Shown here: in pieces, positions 8,441-17,891 of the stretch | Layout of the letters: every line of letters begins with the position of its first letter | Numbering within the stretch: position 1 is the stretch's first letter | NCBI GenBank assembly: GCA_963749825.1 | Contig: CAVVOI010000009.1 | Location: 62,001 to 126,000, forward strand | DNA: 64,000 bases | Reading direction: 5' to 3' | Origin: UBA11865 sp963749825 | GTDB lineage: Bacteria > Chloroflexota > Anaerolineae > Promineifilales > Promineifilaceae | The notes under the pieces: model-generated | Databases searched by the model: none | What the model saw: the letters and a program-made list of their open reading frames with translations, nothing else | What the model was told of the DNA's origin: nothing | Program-made: the position numbers and the translations under genes

Positions 8441-9079
8441 CTACATGTCCCAGGTTGCGTCCCCAAAAAAAGCATCGTGATCCTTGTCAACAAAAGCTTC
8501 GACGGCAGCTCGCTGTTGACCTAATTGAAATGAAGGCCCGTGCCCCGGGTAACAAATCGTTTCATCGGGCCAGGTCAAGACTACATCCCGGAGTGTTTTG
8601 ATCGTCGTCTCAAAACCGGTCGCGGACCATGTCTTGCCCGGACCACCTTCAAAAATGGTGTCGCCAACGATGATACGATTGTCCTCGTCAAGAAGAAAAC
8701 AAATCTGATCGTCAATGTGACCCGGCGTATATTGGACAGAAAGTTGAAAATGGCCAATGCGGATCGTATCCCCGGACCTGAGATGGCGGTCCACTTCCAA
8801 ATCAAGCCCATTGAAGTGGGGACCAGCATGGGCCAAGAGCGGAACATCGAGGCGCCGGCGCATCTCTGCCAGCGCTCCAATGTGATCGGGATGGGTGTGA
8901 GTCAGCAGGATGGCTATTGGCTCAGAGTTGCCTAACATCTTTTCTAATTTCTCAGGCTCTGCGCCGGGATCAATCAAGACGCTTTCGGCCGTTATTGGAC
9001 AAACCAGGGCATAGGTATTCATCGGCCAAGGACCAACTTCTTGTTGGCGAAGTTCTAGTCTGGTCTTATCTCCATGCAT
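8441..9079 (-). CDS. Metallo-beta-lactamase fold hydrolase (glyoxalase II-like)
   Basis: The protein has 212 residues. The zinc motif THTHPDH is at about 60-66 (His61, His63, Asp65, His66). Further metal ligands are in GHIDDQ, VGDTIFEGG and CYPGHGP, the last two typical of glyoxalase II/YcbL-like thioesterases. A cytoplasmic hydrolysis of glutathione-like or other thioesters is plausible, but the substrate cannot be fixed. The start ATG follows GGAG with an 8-base spacer. Confidence 0.88.
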   Translation of the reverse strand: MHGDKTRLELRQQEVGPWPMNTYALVCPITAESVLIDPGAEPEKLEKMLGNSEPIAILLTHTHPDHIGALAEMRRRLDVPLLAHAGPHFNGLDLEVDRHLRSGDTIRIGHFQLSVQYTPGHIDDQICFLLDEDNRIIVGDTIFEGGPGKTWSATGFETTIKTLRDVVLTWPDETICYPGHGPSFQLGQQRAAVEAFVDKDHDAFFGDATWDM

Positions 9080-9145
9080 AGTGGATTCTCCAATAGCTAG
9101 TGGTTGACATGATAGGATAAAGCAAGCCTCGATTCAGTGGATTGG

Positions 9146-10795
9146 CTAACGCCCAATGCCAACGCTACCACCAAAGGCGGCCGACATCTCTTCGTAAATG
9201 GCGGCGATACTGGCTTCATCACCAAGGAAGAAGTTGCCATTGGCGCCAAAAGCCAATTCTGACAATATTTCCTGATCGGCATCATCACCGTAGGCAATCG
9301 TAAAGACAGTCGTGTCATTAGCCGCCGCCATGTCGATTAGCTCCTGGTTAAAGTCAAAACGGTAACTGTATGTGTCTTGCCCGTCGGTAAGTACGACCAA
9401 TGCGTTGGTTGTTTCAGGCGATGATGTTTCTTCCAGCAAGATTGATCCGATGCCAATCGCATCGTACAAGGCTGTATCACCGCTGGCATCCAAGCGATTG
9501 ATGGCGTCAATAATTTCTTCACGGGCTGGGCCAACTTGTTGGTTATCAACGATAATGGGTAGCTCGTGGGAAAAAGCGATGATCGTGATGAAATCATCAT
9601 CGCCCATCTGATCGACAAATTGGACGGCCGCCTGGCGCATGTTGTCTATCTTCTGACCTTCCATACTTCCCGAAACGTCGAGCAACATAACCAAATTGAC
9701 ATCCTTCCGGGCTGATTGCCACAAATCTTGAACCGCGTAAATTGTTTCGACGCTGGGTTGGGTGAAGATGATTTGTGGTTCGTTTATATCAACACCATGT
9801 GCTTCATCCAATGGTGCGCCGATGACGACACTATCATTTACAGGTCGCAGGCCATGGGCCATGGCTAATTCCTGGGATTCCTGGCTGAGTAAAAAATCGC
9901 GGAAGATCGATGCTGCTTCCCGGCTCTCATCGTTAGCCGCGCTATCTAGACAAGCAGGGTGGGTGGCCAAAAAAGTGCCCTCCAAAGGATAGATGGGTAC
10001 GATATCCGCCCCTCCATTGGCGACGACATCACTCTCGTACATGACGCCAGCGCCAAGGAATTGGGGACCGCGTTCGGCCATTGTTTGGCCCAGGGCAGCT
10101 GTGCCGGAGCTAAACCAAGAGACGGCCGCTTCAAAGGCGCTCACGGAGGCCTGGACGATGGGCTGTTCAATATCTTCGGCAGTAACAGGGGTTGTCTTGG
10201 ACTCGGCTGATTGAACGAGGGACACTAGTGTGCTGCTACCGCTATCTGATAATCCAGGGTGGGTGTGACCTAATCGAAGCGATTCCCCATAACCGCCTCC
10301 ACTATAATAGCTCCAGGCTGCGGGATCGGCCGCCAGGCTGCCTATATCTAGCCAACCCAGAGGAAGACCCGGCCAACCCAAAGATTCTGCTACCGGCCGC
10401 CATAAGGCAATGACTAGCGGGCTCGAGGAAATGCTGACACAGTCCCTGGTGTAATTGGAATTTCCCTGGTCTGCCAAAACTTGAGTCCAGACCTCTTCTG
10501 CCGGTATCCAAAGCGCAGGCGAAACCCCACCGCCGGTAATATCGCCAACCGCTTCACCAGAATCACTTGCTGTTAAGTTGACATAAACTGGTTTGCCTTC
10601 GCTCGTTTCGACTCTGGTTTCGTTGAATTGGGCTGTGGCTTCAGTTAGCCAACCCTCGAGGCTTGTATTGGTCAACACATCAATCACGGCCGCGTTTCTA
10701 GGTGGACCCTCGCTATCTCCCAGTCCGCAGGCGAGCGCAGTCAGGGCCAACATCATGACCAATAAAAATATGCTCCGCAAAGCTTTATAACCCAT
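9146..10795 (-). CDS. Lipoprotein with solute-binding fold and von Willebrand factor A domain
   Basis: This 549-residue exported lipoprotein has a signal ending in LTALAC, with Cys23 the likely lipidated residue. Residues about 35-330 resemble an extracellular solute-binding (type 2 periplasmic) fold, including PALWIPAEEVW. A VWA domain follows, with the MIDAS motif DVSGSM (Asp373, Ser375, Ser377), a conserved Thr in SGDTALYDAI and VVLTDGQD. Its ligand is unknown. It lies 40 bp downstream of a gene for another binding protein and probably shares its transcript. The two could build a cell-surface sensing or adhesion assembly, which is inference. Confidence 0.8.
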   Translation of the reverse strand: MGYKALRSIFLLVMMLALTALACGLGDSEGPPRNAAVIDVLTNTSLEGWLTEATAQFNETRVETSEGKPVYVNLTASDSGEAVGDITGGGVSPALWIPAEEVWTQVLADQGNSNYTRDCVSISSSPLVIALWRPVAESLGWPGLPLGWLDIGSLAADPAAWSYYSGGGYGESLRLGHTHPGLSDSGSSTLVSLVQSAESKTTPVTAEDIEQPIVQASVSAFEAAVSWFSSGTAALGQTMAERGPQFLGAGVMYESDVVANGGADIVPIYPLEGTFLATHPACLDSAANDESREAASIFRDFLLSQESQELAMAHGLRPVNDSVVIGAPLDEAHGVDINEPQIIFTQPSVETIYAVQDLWQSARKDVNLVMLLDVSGSMEGQKIDNMRQAAVQFVDQMGDDDFITIIAFSHELPIIVDNQQVGPAREEIIDAINRLDASGDTALYDAIGIGSILLEETSSPETTNALVVLTDGQDTYSYRFDFNQELIDMAAANDTTVFTIAYGDDADQEILSELAFGANGNFFLGDEASIAAIYEEMSAAFGGSVGIGR

Positions 10796-10835
10796 CGTTG
10801 TTTCCTTACAGGTGTTGGAACGCGATTGATACCGT

Positions 10836-12482
10836 TTACCGTCCGACAGTAATGAGCGTCAACTCGACGAAGCGGTCTTGAGCCTGAATTTGAGGATCAT
10901 CGCTGTTTTGGTGATCTTCAGGCGGCAAAGTCGCTGCGACAATGAAACGGGCGGGATCGATATCCTGAGAGACCAGGTAATCGACGATTGACTGCGCGCG
11001 ACCTTCGGCTACTTCCAGGATGTCAGCTTCTGTGTAGGGCGGGTCATTGGCAGGCCAGGCGGATGAGCCGCGGACCTGAAGGAAAAGCCCTACGCTCTGC
11101 GATAAGGTTGGAATGACGCAGTCGTCAAGTCTGCGCCTGGAGTTCAATGTTAGCTCAGTGGACTCCGGCAAAAATTGAAAGGTGCGGCATGGCAGGACTA
11201 CCAACGTTTGGGCATCTTCCGTGCTGATGCCACTAACATCAATTTGAGATGAGATGGAGAAGGTGTCGTTAACCGGTTTGCCGTTTGGCTGCAAGCTTGG
11301 CTGGTCCGCTGCACGTAAGACAAAGCTGGAGTTGACCAGCCCTTCGACATCATCGTCGGCCGTATTGACATTCGAGGCTGCCCAGACACGCCGGGCGGTT
11401 TCAAGCCGGTTGATGATTGGCCGGGTATCGCGCATGACAAATGCATTGTCGCCGAGATCCGCTTGAGCGACGCTTTCGAGCCAGGCGCTGAAATCATCAG
11501 CGGCCGTTTCCGGATAGACAAAGCTCCAATCGTTGTGGCCCCAATCGGCTATTTGCTGGGAGGCAAGATCAAAGCCCTCGACCTGGTCTTTAAGGGTATC
11601 GAACCAGGCATTGTGGAAGTTTTGAACGAGATCGGGATTATCGTTAATTGATTGTCGAGAAGATACGATGACATCCATGACGATACGAAGCTGGTTGGAG
11701 CTGAGAAGCGGTAAGCCTCCACTCAGTTCAGCATCATAAATATCTGGTTCCCAACCCGATACAACATCAGCCTGCCCATTGTTAAAGGCTTCGATTGCAT
11801 CGGCGACACTATCTTGGGGAACCAATGTTACGTCGGTACTCGGAATGAGCTGCGCGATGTTGAGGGCATAATAAACGAAATACTCGCCAACACTGCCTCG
11901 AGAAAAGGCGATCCGCTGGTCGTTCAGATCATTGATTGTATTGATATCCCTAGCCCATAATTGGTCGGCTCCAGCGCTCTCATCCACTATACCCGTGATT
12001 ATGCCGGGGCTGGAAAGGGCGACCGAATCAAGTGTCGTCAACAGGCAATCCCATATTCCTGCGTCCAACAGGGCAGTACGCTGCTCTTCTGATACATCGT
12101 AATCGGGATTATCGTCCAGGAAAAAGGGAACGATTCCCAGGTGAAATCCGTGTTCGATATCTTTTCCTGACATCTGCATTTGCTGCAATGTGAAGTAACT
12201 GCCGAAGGCATCAGCCCCGCAGACATAAGTTGGCAATCCATCCTCTGTACTGTAGTTTGGGCCGAAGATGGCATCGGGAGAAACCAAGTCGACAGATGGG
12301 GTCGGTTTTTCAGCTACGGCGGTATTTGCTTCTGCGACCACAGCTTCTGTGGTAGTCGGTTCTTCATTGCCGTTATCGAGCTGGTTACTGACGAATCCGT
12401 ACGTGATGACTCCACAGATGATCAAAGCCGCCACTCCGACTATCGCTACAAAGATGATCCGGGTCCTATCCATGTTCTGCAT
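10836..12482 (-). CDS. Membrane-anchored NMT1-like substrate-binding protein fused to OmpA-type C-terminal domain
   Basis: The protein has 548 residues. It has an N-terminal membrane helix (VAIVGVAALIICGVITYGFV) and an acidic linker. A periplasmic-binding fold of the NMT1/taurine-nitrate class follows, with the segment FSRGSVGEYFVYYALNIAQL. From about residue 430 an OmpA/MotB-like domain (FLPESTELTLNSRRRLDDCV and GRAQSIVDYLVSQDIDPARF) is the type that binds peptidoglycan. No permease or ATPase lies nearby, so it is not a simple ABC transporter component. The ATG at 12482 is chosen because GGAG lies six bases before it; an in-frame TTG is at 12488. Confidence 0.8.
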   Translation of the reverse strand: MQNMDRTRIIFVAIVGVAALIICGVITYGFVSNQLDNGNEEPTTTEAVVAEANTAVAEKPTPSVDLVSPDAIFGPNYSTEDGLPTYVCGADAFGSYFTLQQMQMSGKDIEHGFHLGIVPFFLDDNPDYDVSEEQRTALLDAGIWDCLLTTLDSVALSSPGIITGIVDESAGADQLWARDINTINDLNDQRIAFSRGSVGEYFVYYALNIAQLIPSTDVTLVPQDSVADAIEAFNNGQADVVSGWEPDIYDAELSGGLPLLSSNQLRIVMDVIVSSRQSINDNPDLVQNFHNAWFDTLKDQVEGFDLASQQIADWGHNDWSFVYPETAADDFSAWLESVAQADLGDNAFVMRDTRPIINRLETARRVWAASNVNTADDDVEGLVNSSFVLRAADQPSLQPNGKPVNDTFSISSQIDVSGISTEDAQTLVVLPCRTFQFLPESTELTLNSRRRLDDCVIPTLSQSVGLFLQVRGSSAWPANDPPYTEADILEVAEGRAQSIVDYLVSQDIDPARFIVAATLPPEDHQNSDDPQIQAQDRFVELTLITVGR

Positions 12483-12630
12483 GGGCAACTCCTATATGTT
12501 TTGTGAATCGCGAATTGCAGTCAATTAATTTGTTTATTACGAACCTGTCACAATAATTTACGAAACCCCATATATGGGTTAATTATATTGATTGTAATCA
12601 ATAGTGCCCACATATACCGCTTACTAATAT

Positions 12631-14070
12631 TTACGCAATTTTGTATCCCAGGTTGCGTAGTACGTCGCCTTCCGTTTGACCCTGGATGACTTCGAACGTG
12701 TATCGACCAGAATCATCCTGATCGATGACGAGTTCATAGGCTTCTGGTAATACACAATGTTTGCTACCGCGTACGCCGCCGAGCATCTCTTGGTATGCAC
12801 CGATGCTGAAAAAACCTATGTACAGATCCTTTGTCTCAACGGGTAAGTAAAGCGGCGAGTTGCTGCTTTTTGGCGGATACACATCATCACTATCGCAAGT
12901 GATCCCGCCTAACTGGACTCGCTGAAAAGGCTTATCCAGATGGTTTAACGGCAAAACGATGAAGTGTTCGCCGAGAGCCCAGCTGTCCGGGAAGGAACTC
13001 ATAATCGACCCGTCGATAATATACCAAGGCAACGCAGAACTATTCTCCTTGGTGCTGACGATCTTAAACAAATGGGCGCCATGTTCGGAAGTTGTATAGC
13101 GGCCGAATTCGCCCATGATATCCGGCACGGCAACATTAAAATGGGTGCAAGTTTCTTGTAATGTCTCGAGAAGTAAGCGCACAAATCTCTTATAGTCAAA
13201 GCTGAAATCTAGTGTCATTGGGACTGGCATACCGCCGCCGAAATTGAATATGGCAAGCTCGGGGTAGCGCTGACGCAGTTCGGCGAATATCTTCATGGGT
13301 GGCACAAGCAGAGAAACGAATTCCTCCTCGTTCATTAACTGGCTGCCAACCATGGCGTGATAAAGATTTAATTCGAGATTGGGGGCCGCATCGATGTCAT
13401 CAGCAGCTTTCCAAATATCATCCATATCCAGACCAAAACGCGAATTGTAGCGATTCATCTCTTCGAGATCGTGGTGTTTTCCATAACTCTTCTGGCGTAA
13501 ACCTACATGGAAGTATTGATTGGATTCGATCAATGGAGCCAACTCGGTCAAATCTTCGATCACTGGGATGACATTCGGGTGTTCGGCATTGAAGCGAATG
13601 ATGTTGGCCATATATTCCGTGCCGGCGGGCTTGAAACCATTGCAGATTACCAATCGATCCGGGGTTAATAAGCCACGGTGAATCATCATTCGGGCGATGT
13701 TGATATCTACCGTGGATGACATCTCGTGATTTGCGCCGGCCGAAAGGGTCGTCCGGATGACTTCTTCAGCGGCATTGGCTTTAGAAGCATAAGCATAATG
13801 GAATTGTCCGTTGTAATCTAGTTCATCGATCACCTCGGAAAATAATCGCTTCATACGGGTGATCTGCCGGCGGATGATTGGCAAGTAGACGATTTCCAGT
13901 GGGCTAGGCAAAGAGTGGGCCAATCCCGGGTCGCTTGAATCGCCAAAAAACAACTGAGGAAGATCGAGACCATCGAACTGTAGGCGGCCATTTACTGATC
14001 TCAAATAATCGTTGAACTGATAATTTGGAGCGGGCGTCTCTTTTTCCCAACCAACAACAGGTTCTGACAT
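12631..14070 (-). CDS. Type III PLP-dependent decarboxylase, arginine decarboxylase-like
   Basis: The protein has 479 residues with an alanine-racemase-like TIM barrel. The PLP lysine is in HYAYASKANA (Lys98). FGGGMPVPM binds the cofactor phosphate, and GEFGRY supplies the Glu and Arg that contact the pyridine and phosphate. The C-terminal beta domain has GGITCDSDDVYP, whose Cys-Asp pair is the partner-subunit active-site motif of biosynthetic arginine and diaminopimelate decarboxylases. CDSxD favours arginine decarboxylase, and agmatine would feed polyamine synthesis. At 479 residues it is much shorter than the about 650-residue SpeA of Escherichia coli. The start follows GGAGAAAAGTAA. No polyamine genes adjoin it. 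Confidence 0.75.
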   Translation of the reverse strand: MSEPVVGWEKETPAPNYQFNDYLRSVNGRLQFDGLDLPQLFFGDSSDPGLAHSLPSPLEIVYLPIIRRQITRMKRLFSEVIDELDYNGQFHYAYASKANAAEEVIRTTLSAGANHEMSSTVDINIARMMIHRGLLTPDRLVICNGFKPAGTEYMANIIRFNAEHPNVIPVIEDLTELAPLIESNQYFHVGLRQKSYGKHHDLEEMNRYNSRFGLDMDDIWKAADDIDAAPNLELNLYHAMVGSQLMNEEEFVSLLVPPMKIFAELRQRYPELAIFNFGGGMPVPMTLDFSFDYKRFVRLLLETLQETCTHFNVAVPDIMGEFGRYTTSEHGAHLFKIVSTKENSSALPWYIIDGSIMSSFPDSWALGEHFIVLPLNHLDKPFQRVQLGGITCDSDDVYPPKSSNSPLYLPVETKDLYIGFFSIGAYQEMLGGVRGSKHCVLPEAYELVIDQDDSGRYTFEVIQGQTEGDVLRNLGYKIA

Positions 14071-14090
14071 TTACTTTTCTCCAACTAGAT

Positions 14091-14146
14091 AACTGCGATT
14101 AGGTAACTGCGATTAAGTTTCTTCGAATAAGTATCTTCGATATGGA
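14091..14146. repeat. Four degenerate 14-bp tandem repeats upstream of the decarboxylase gene
   Basis: Units start at 14091, 14105, 14119 and 14133. The first two read AACTGCGATTAGGT and AACTGCGATTAAGT; the next two drift to TTCTTCGAATAAGT and ATCTTCGATATGGA. They lie 20-76 bp upstream of the start codon at 14070 on the minus strand, within its leader or promoter. Confidence 0.7.
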
Positions 14147-14487
14147 GTCTCCGATCGGGAAAATTGACCCAAAATGGGGGCCTAATTATCAACAGAGGTG
14201 GATGTCTATTGTATTGTCTCTTGTTTGTTTAAATGTGCCCAAAGTTACCTGACAATAGTGTCATTCACAGTCGCGACAAACTATGATTATGAATTCGAAA
14301 TTCAAATTCAACAGGCATTATAGTCGAATCCTGGAAGTTGAGTAAGCAGACGATAGACCTATTATCAACAAAGAGGGTGATCTTTGTCATAGGTAATCCC
14401 ATGACATATGGCACTGGAAGCAAAAGCGAAAGTTAATTATGCTTGGTAGCATACTGAATGGTTTAGGTAGGAGAGTCCAAGGACGTT
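14147..14487. other. Intergenic region between the divergent decarboxylase and small Cys-rich protein genes
   Basis: These 341 bp are AT-rich and carry no reading frame that I believe. The only visible structure is a cluster of AATTC/GAATT words at 14291-14310 (gaattcgaaattcaaattc). It probably holds both divergent promoters, but no convincing -35/-10 pair was found. Confidence 0.4.
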
Positions 14488-14718
14488 ATGGCTCATCAAG
14501 CATGGGTGACCACGAACACCCGCTGGTGTGAGAAGATGAAAGCGGAAGCCGAATTGATGGAATACCGGGTTTACCCGGCGGAATTCATGCCGGACTTCCC
14601 TAGTTATCGAATCAACGCCCGCAAGTGTTCGTTCGGAACAGCCTGCAATCTAGCAAGGTTTCCCTGCAAATGGGCTTATTACGAACAAGGTGACGATCCT
14701 TTTAAACCAACAGTGTGA
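14488..14718 (+). CDS. Small cysteine-rich protein of unknown function
   Basis: This 76-residue soluble protein starts MAHQAWVTTNTRWCEKMKAE. It has four cysteines (one near residue 14 and three within RKCSFGTACNLARFPCKW, about 46-63), a spacing that could bind zinc or an iron-sulfur cluster. It is rich in aromatic and charged residues, has no signal peptide, and is closed by its own strong terminator, which supports it as a real gene. I do not recognise a family. Confidence 0.65.
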   Translation: MAHQAWVTTNTRWCEKMKAEAELMEYRVYPAEFMPDFPSYRINARKCSFGTACNLARFPCKWAYYEQGDDPFKPTV

Positions 14719-14744
14719 TTCCTCCTGTTCTGTGCAAGGGTTTG

Positions 14745-14786
14745 GATAGGCCGGACTTGCCCCCTAAGTCCGGCCTATCTCCTTTT
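14745..14786 (+). terminator. Strong intrinsic terminator after the small Cys-rich gene
   Basis: GATAGGCCGGACTT (14745-14758) pairs perfectly with AAGTCCGGCCTATC (14766-14779), a 14-bp stem with a 7-nt loop, followed by TCCTTTT. Confidence 0.9.
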
Positions 14787-14893
14787 ATGGGCAAATAACC
14801 TCAGAGAAAGTTGCCTGAATTCTTGTCTAACTAGATCGTCGATTTAATCAAGTATCCATCCTACTTAGCCTGTCCAAACCACACTGCCTGATC

Positions 14894-14899
14894 TATAAT
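14894..14899 (+). promoter_or_regulatory. -10 box of the LuxR/MalT regulator, apparently leaderless
   Basis: A perfect TATAAT lies six bases before the ATG at 14906, which places transcription initiation at the start codon. The -35 candidate TGTCCA (14871-14876, 17-bp spacer) is poor. No Shine-Dalgarno sequence is present. Confidence 0.5.
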
Positions 14900-14905
14900 G
14901 TGTTC

Positions 14906-17671
14906 ATGATGGAGGATCTTCTCAGGACCAAACTCCATTTTCCACATATTCGACCACATCTGGTCTCACGATCCCGTCTCGTCAATGTACTCAACCAGGG
15001 TCTGTTAGGCCAGTCTGGTTTTGTCAGGAAAGCTACTCTGATGGCTGCACCGGCCGGCTACGGCAAGACCACCTTAATTACAGATTGGATTTCGAGATTC
15101 AGCGACACTGAGGAACTTGATTCCTTGGCCTCTAACCAACGAGACGAACAAGTTATATCTTCTCGTGTGACCGCCCAGTGGTATTCATTAGATGAGAACG
15201 ACAATGAGATATCGGTTTTTCTCAGTTACTTAATTATCGCCTTGCGCAGTATTGATAAGGCTATCGGCCGGGCAACGATGAGTCTCCTAGAGATGCCGTC
15301 GCGTCCCCCCGTGCACACACTCATGACGCCTCTGATCAATGATTTGGCGGCTTTATCTACCGCGTTCATTATCGTATTGGATGACTACCATCACATCAGG
15401 TCATCAAAAGTTCATCAGGCAGTAGACTTTTTACTAGAACATCAGCCGAGTCAATTGCATTTGGTCATCGCGACTCGTGAAGATCCACCTCTTCACCTGA
15501 ATCGCCTTAGAGCCAGAAATCTGCTGATCGAAATTCGGATGAATGATTTACGGTTTACTGATAGTGAAGCAGGGGCGTTTCTAAATAATGTGATGGGTTT
15601 GAATCTGGCGGCTGGTCAAGTTAAGGTATTGGAAGATCGAACGGAAGGTTGGATTACAGGACTGCAGTTAGCAGCTCTCTCTCTGCGAGGACGAAACAAT
15701 GCCGGCGATTTTATCCAGTCATTTACCGGAAGCAACCGCTACATTTTGGATTTCTTAGTCGATGAGGTTTTCACCGGACAACCGGAAGAAATCCAGGAAT
15801 TCTTACTAAAGAGCTCGATTCTAAGTCGTTTTACGGCGTCGCTTTGCCAAGCGGTGATCGGCGATTCAACTCAATGGACGGACCAGAATGGAGTTTGGTT
15901 AATCCTGGAGCATTTAGAAGCGGCAAACTTGTTCCTCATCTCTCTGGATGATGAGCGGCGATGGTACCGATACCATAATCTTTTTGGCGACCTGTTACGC
16001 CAACGATTACGCCGGATGGATTATGATACAAAGTCGCTGCACCAGAAAGCCGGATCGTGGTTGGCCATCAATAACTATATTCCAGAGGCCGTACCTCACG
16101 CTTTGGCGGCTGAAGATTGGCAGCTGGCGGCCGATTTGATCCTTGATATCAGCAATAATATGATGATCCGGGGAGAAGTGGCGCCGCTTCTCCAGTGGAC
16201 CCAGGCCTTACCTGAGGAGGTTATCCGCTCCAGGTCGCAACTTTGCCTGGATTATGCCTGGGTATTGATCCTGGCCGATCAATTAGATGCCGCCGATGAG
16301 TATTTGAGGGTTTTAGATGACAGGGCCCAGGATGACGCCGACCTGCGAGGCCAGGTGCTAACCGCTCGGGTGCATATGGCCCGGATGCGCTATGACCTAG
16401 CGAGCACCATAACGTTGTCTGAGCAGGCCCTTGAATTATTGCCAGCCGAAGATGATTCCGCCAGAAGCATCCTATCGTTAAACATGGGTATTGCCTTAAG
16501 GAATACAGGACAGCTTAGCCAGGCATTGGAAGCATTCGCAGAAGCACAACAAGCTGCCCATCGCTCAGGGAATAGTCACAGCCAATTGATCGCCGTGGGT
16601 TTTCAGGGACTTATTCTCGCAGCTCAAGGTAAATTGCTAGAGTCGGCCGCCCTGTTGCGTCGCACATTGGCTAGTGCCCAAAACCATCCGGCAAATGCGC
16701 TCATTCTCAGGGCATTGGCAGCCCTGCTCTATGAGTGGGACGAGGTAAACGAAGCGGCCGAGCATTTGAACCAGGCAATGGTTCTGGCAAAGTATATCGG
16801 CAATTCCGAGATATTAGGCGGAATTTATCGGCAAATGGCCTGGTTGAAACAACAAACCGGAGATCCTGGTAATGCGCTTGTTATGTTAAAAAATGCCGAT
16901 CAACTTGTAGACGCAGATGATCGGGCTCTGTTTACAAGAGCTTGTAACGCTGCCTGTCATGTACAGATCGCTCTATCGCAAGGTGATCTAGCGACCGCTA
17001 ATTCTTGGCTCAAAGAAATGCCCGAACCGGCCGATGCCTCTCCTTTCTACCCCCGGCTGAACCTGACGCCAGCCAGGATATTGCTTGCACAGGGTGACTA
17101 TGATGGAGCCGCCGAGCAGTTGGCTAGCTGTAATGAGATAACCAGCAACAACGGTTGGCAGTACGGCCGAGTCGAGACTCTCAGTTTACAGGCCATGGCC
17201 GCGGCTGATGTCTCAATTGCATTGTCTTTCCTGGAAGAGGCATTAACCTTGGCAGAGCCGGAAGGTTTCGTTCGCACTTTCACCGACAAGGGTGAGCCCA
17301 TGCAGAAGCTGTTGCGACAAGCTCAAGCCAGAGGGATTCGGCCGAATTATGTGGCTAATTTGCTCAAGGCTATGACCAATATTCAATCTCAGCCGACTAC
17401 GGTAGCCGCCGATGTTGTGGAGCCATTCTCTGGCTTAGACCAGCAATTGCCACTAGCTGAGCCGCTGAGCGAGCGCGAAATAGAGATCTTGACTCTTTTG
17501 GCAAAACGCCGAACCAACGCTGAAATTTCCCAGGAACTCACAGTATCGGTAAATACGGTTAAGAGCCACCTACAACATATATACACAAAATTGGATGTGC
17601 ACGATCGCCGGACGGCCGTGGCAAAGGCTGATGGCTTAAATCTAATACCAATCCCTCTAGAAGATTATTAA
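14906..17671 (+). CDS. MalT-like LuxR family STAND ATPase transcriptional regulator
   Basis: The protein has 921 residues from the ATG at 14906. An N-terminal NTPase has Walker A APAGYGKTT (about 49-57) and Walker B-like IIVLDDYHHI. A winged-helix linker and a long alpha-helical TPR-like region (about 400-800) follow, where inducers bind in MalT. The C-terminal LuxR helix-turn-helix is PLSEREIEILTLLAKRRT followed by EISQELTVSVNTVKSHLQHI. In MalT, ATP and inducer drive oligomerisation and activation of target promoters. The inducer and targets here are unknown; the adjacent ABC-2 exporter operon is a candidate target. An upstream in-frame GTG at 14900 overlaps the -10 box and is disfavoured. 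Confidence 0.92.
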   Translation: MMEDLLRTKLHFPHIRPHLVSRSRLVNVLNQGLLGQSGFVRKATLMAAPAGYGKTTLITDWISRFSDTEELDSLASNQRDEQVISSRVTAQWYSLDENDNEISVFLSYLIIALRSIDKAIGRATMSLLEMPSRPPVHTLMTPLINDLAALSTAFIIVLDDYHHIRSSKVHQAVDFLLEHQPSQLHLVIATREDPPLHLNRLRARNLLIEIRMNDLRFTDSEAGAFLNNVMGLNLAAGQVKVLEDRTEGWITGLQLAALSLRGRNNAGDFIQSFTGSNRYILDFLVDEVFTGQPEEIQEFLLKSSILSRFTASLCQAVIGDSTQWTDQNGVWLILEHLEAANLFLISLDDERRWYRYHNLFGDLLRQRLRRMDYDTKSLHQKAGSWLAINNYIPEAVPHALAAEDWQLAADLILDISNNMMIRGEVAPLLQWTQALPEEVIRSRSQLCLDYAWVLILADQLDAADEYLRVLDDRAQDDADLRGQVLTARVHMARMRYDLASTITLSEQALELLPAEDDSARSILSLNMGIALRNTGQLSQALEAFAEAQQAAHRSGNSHSQLIAVGFQGLILAAQGKLLESAALLRRTLASAQNHPANALILRALAALLYEWDEVNEAAEHLNQAMVLAKYIGNSEILGGIYRQMAWLKQQTGDPGNALVMLKNADQLVDADDRALFTRACNAACHVQIALSQGDLATANSWLKEMPEPADASPFYPRLNLTPARILLAQGDYDGAAEQLASCNEITSNNGWQYGRVETLSLQAMAAADVSIALSFLEEALTLAEPEGFVRTFTDKGEPMQKLLRQAQARGIRPNYVANLLKAMTNIQSQPTTVAADVVEPFSGLDQQLPLAEPLSEREIEILTLLAKRRTNAEISQELTVSVNTVKSHLQHIYTKLDVHDRRTAVAKADGLNLIPIPLEDY

Positions 17672-17891
17672 TTGAGCATCGTTTTCAGTGGGATTAATTT
17701 AATTCTCAGCCATAGTGCCAAGATTTACTAAACATTTTTGAGCAGCAGCTCCGGTCACTTAAATAATCACCCCCCAATCATCCGTCAAGGATGATGACAC
17801 AGACTCTCCACGCTCTTACACTATACTTAGTGGTTGACTCGCGTTTACAAGTCGCGCCAACCAGTAATTCAAATAGGCCAGAACTATCGTG

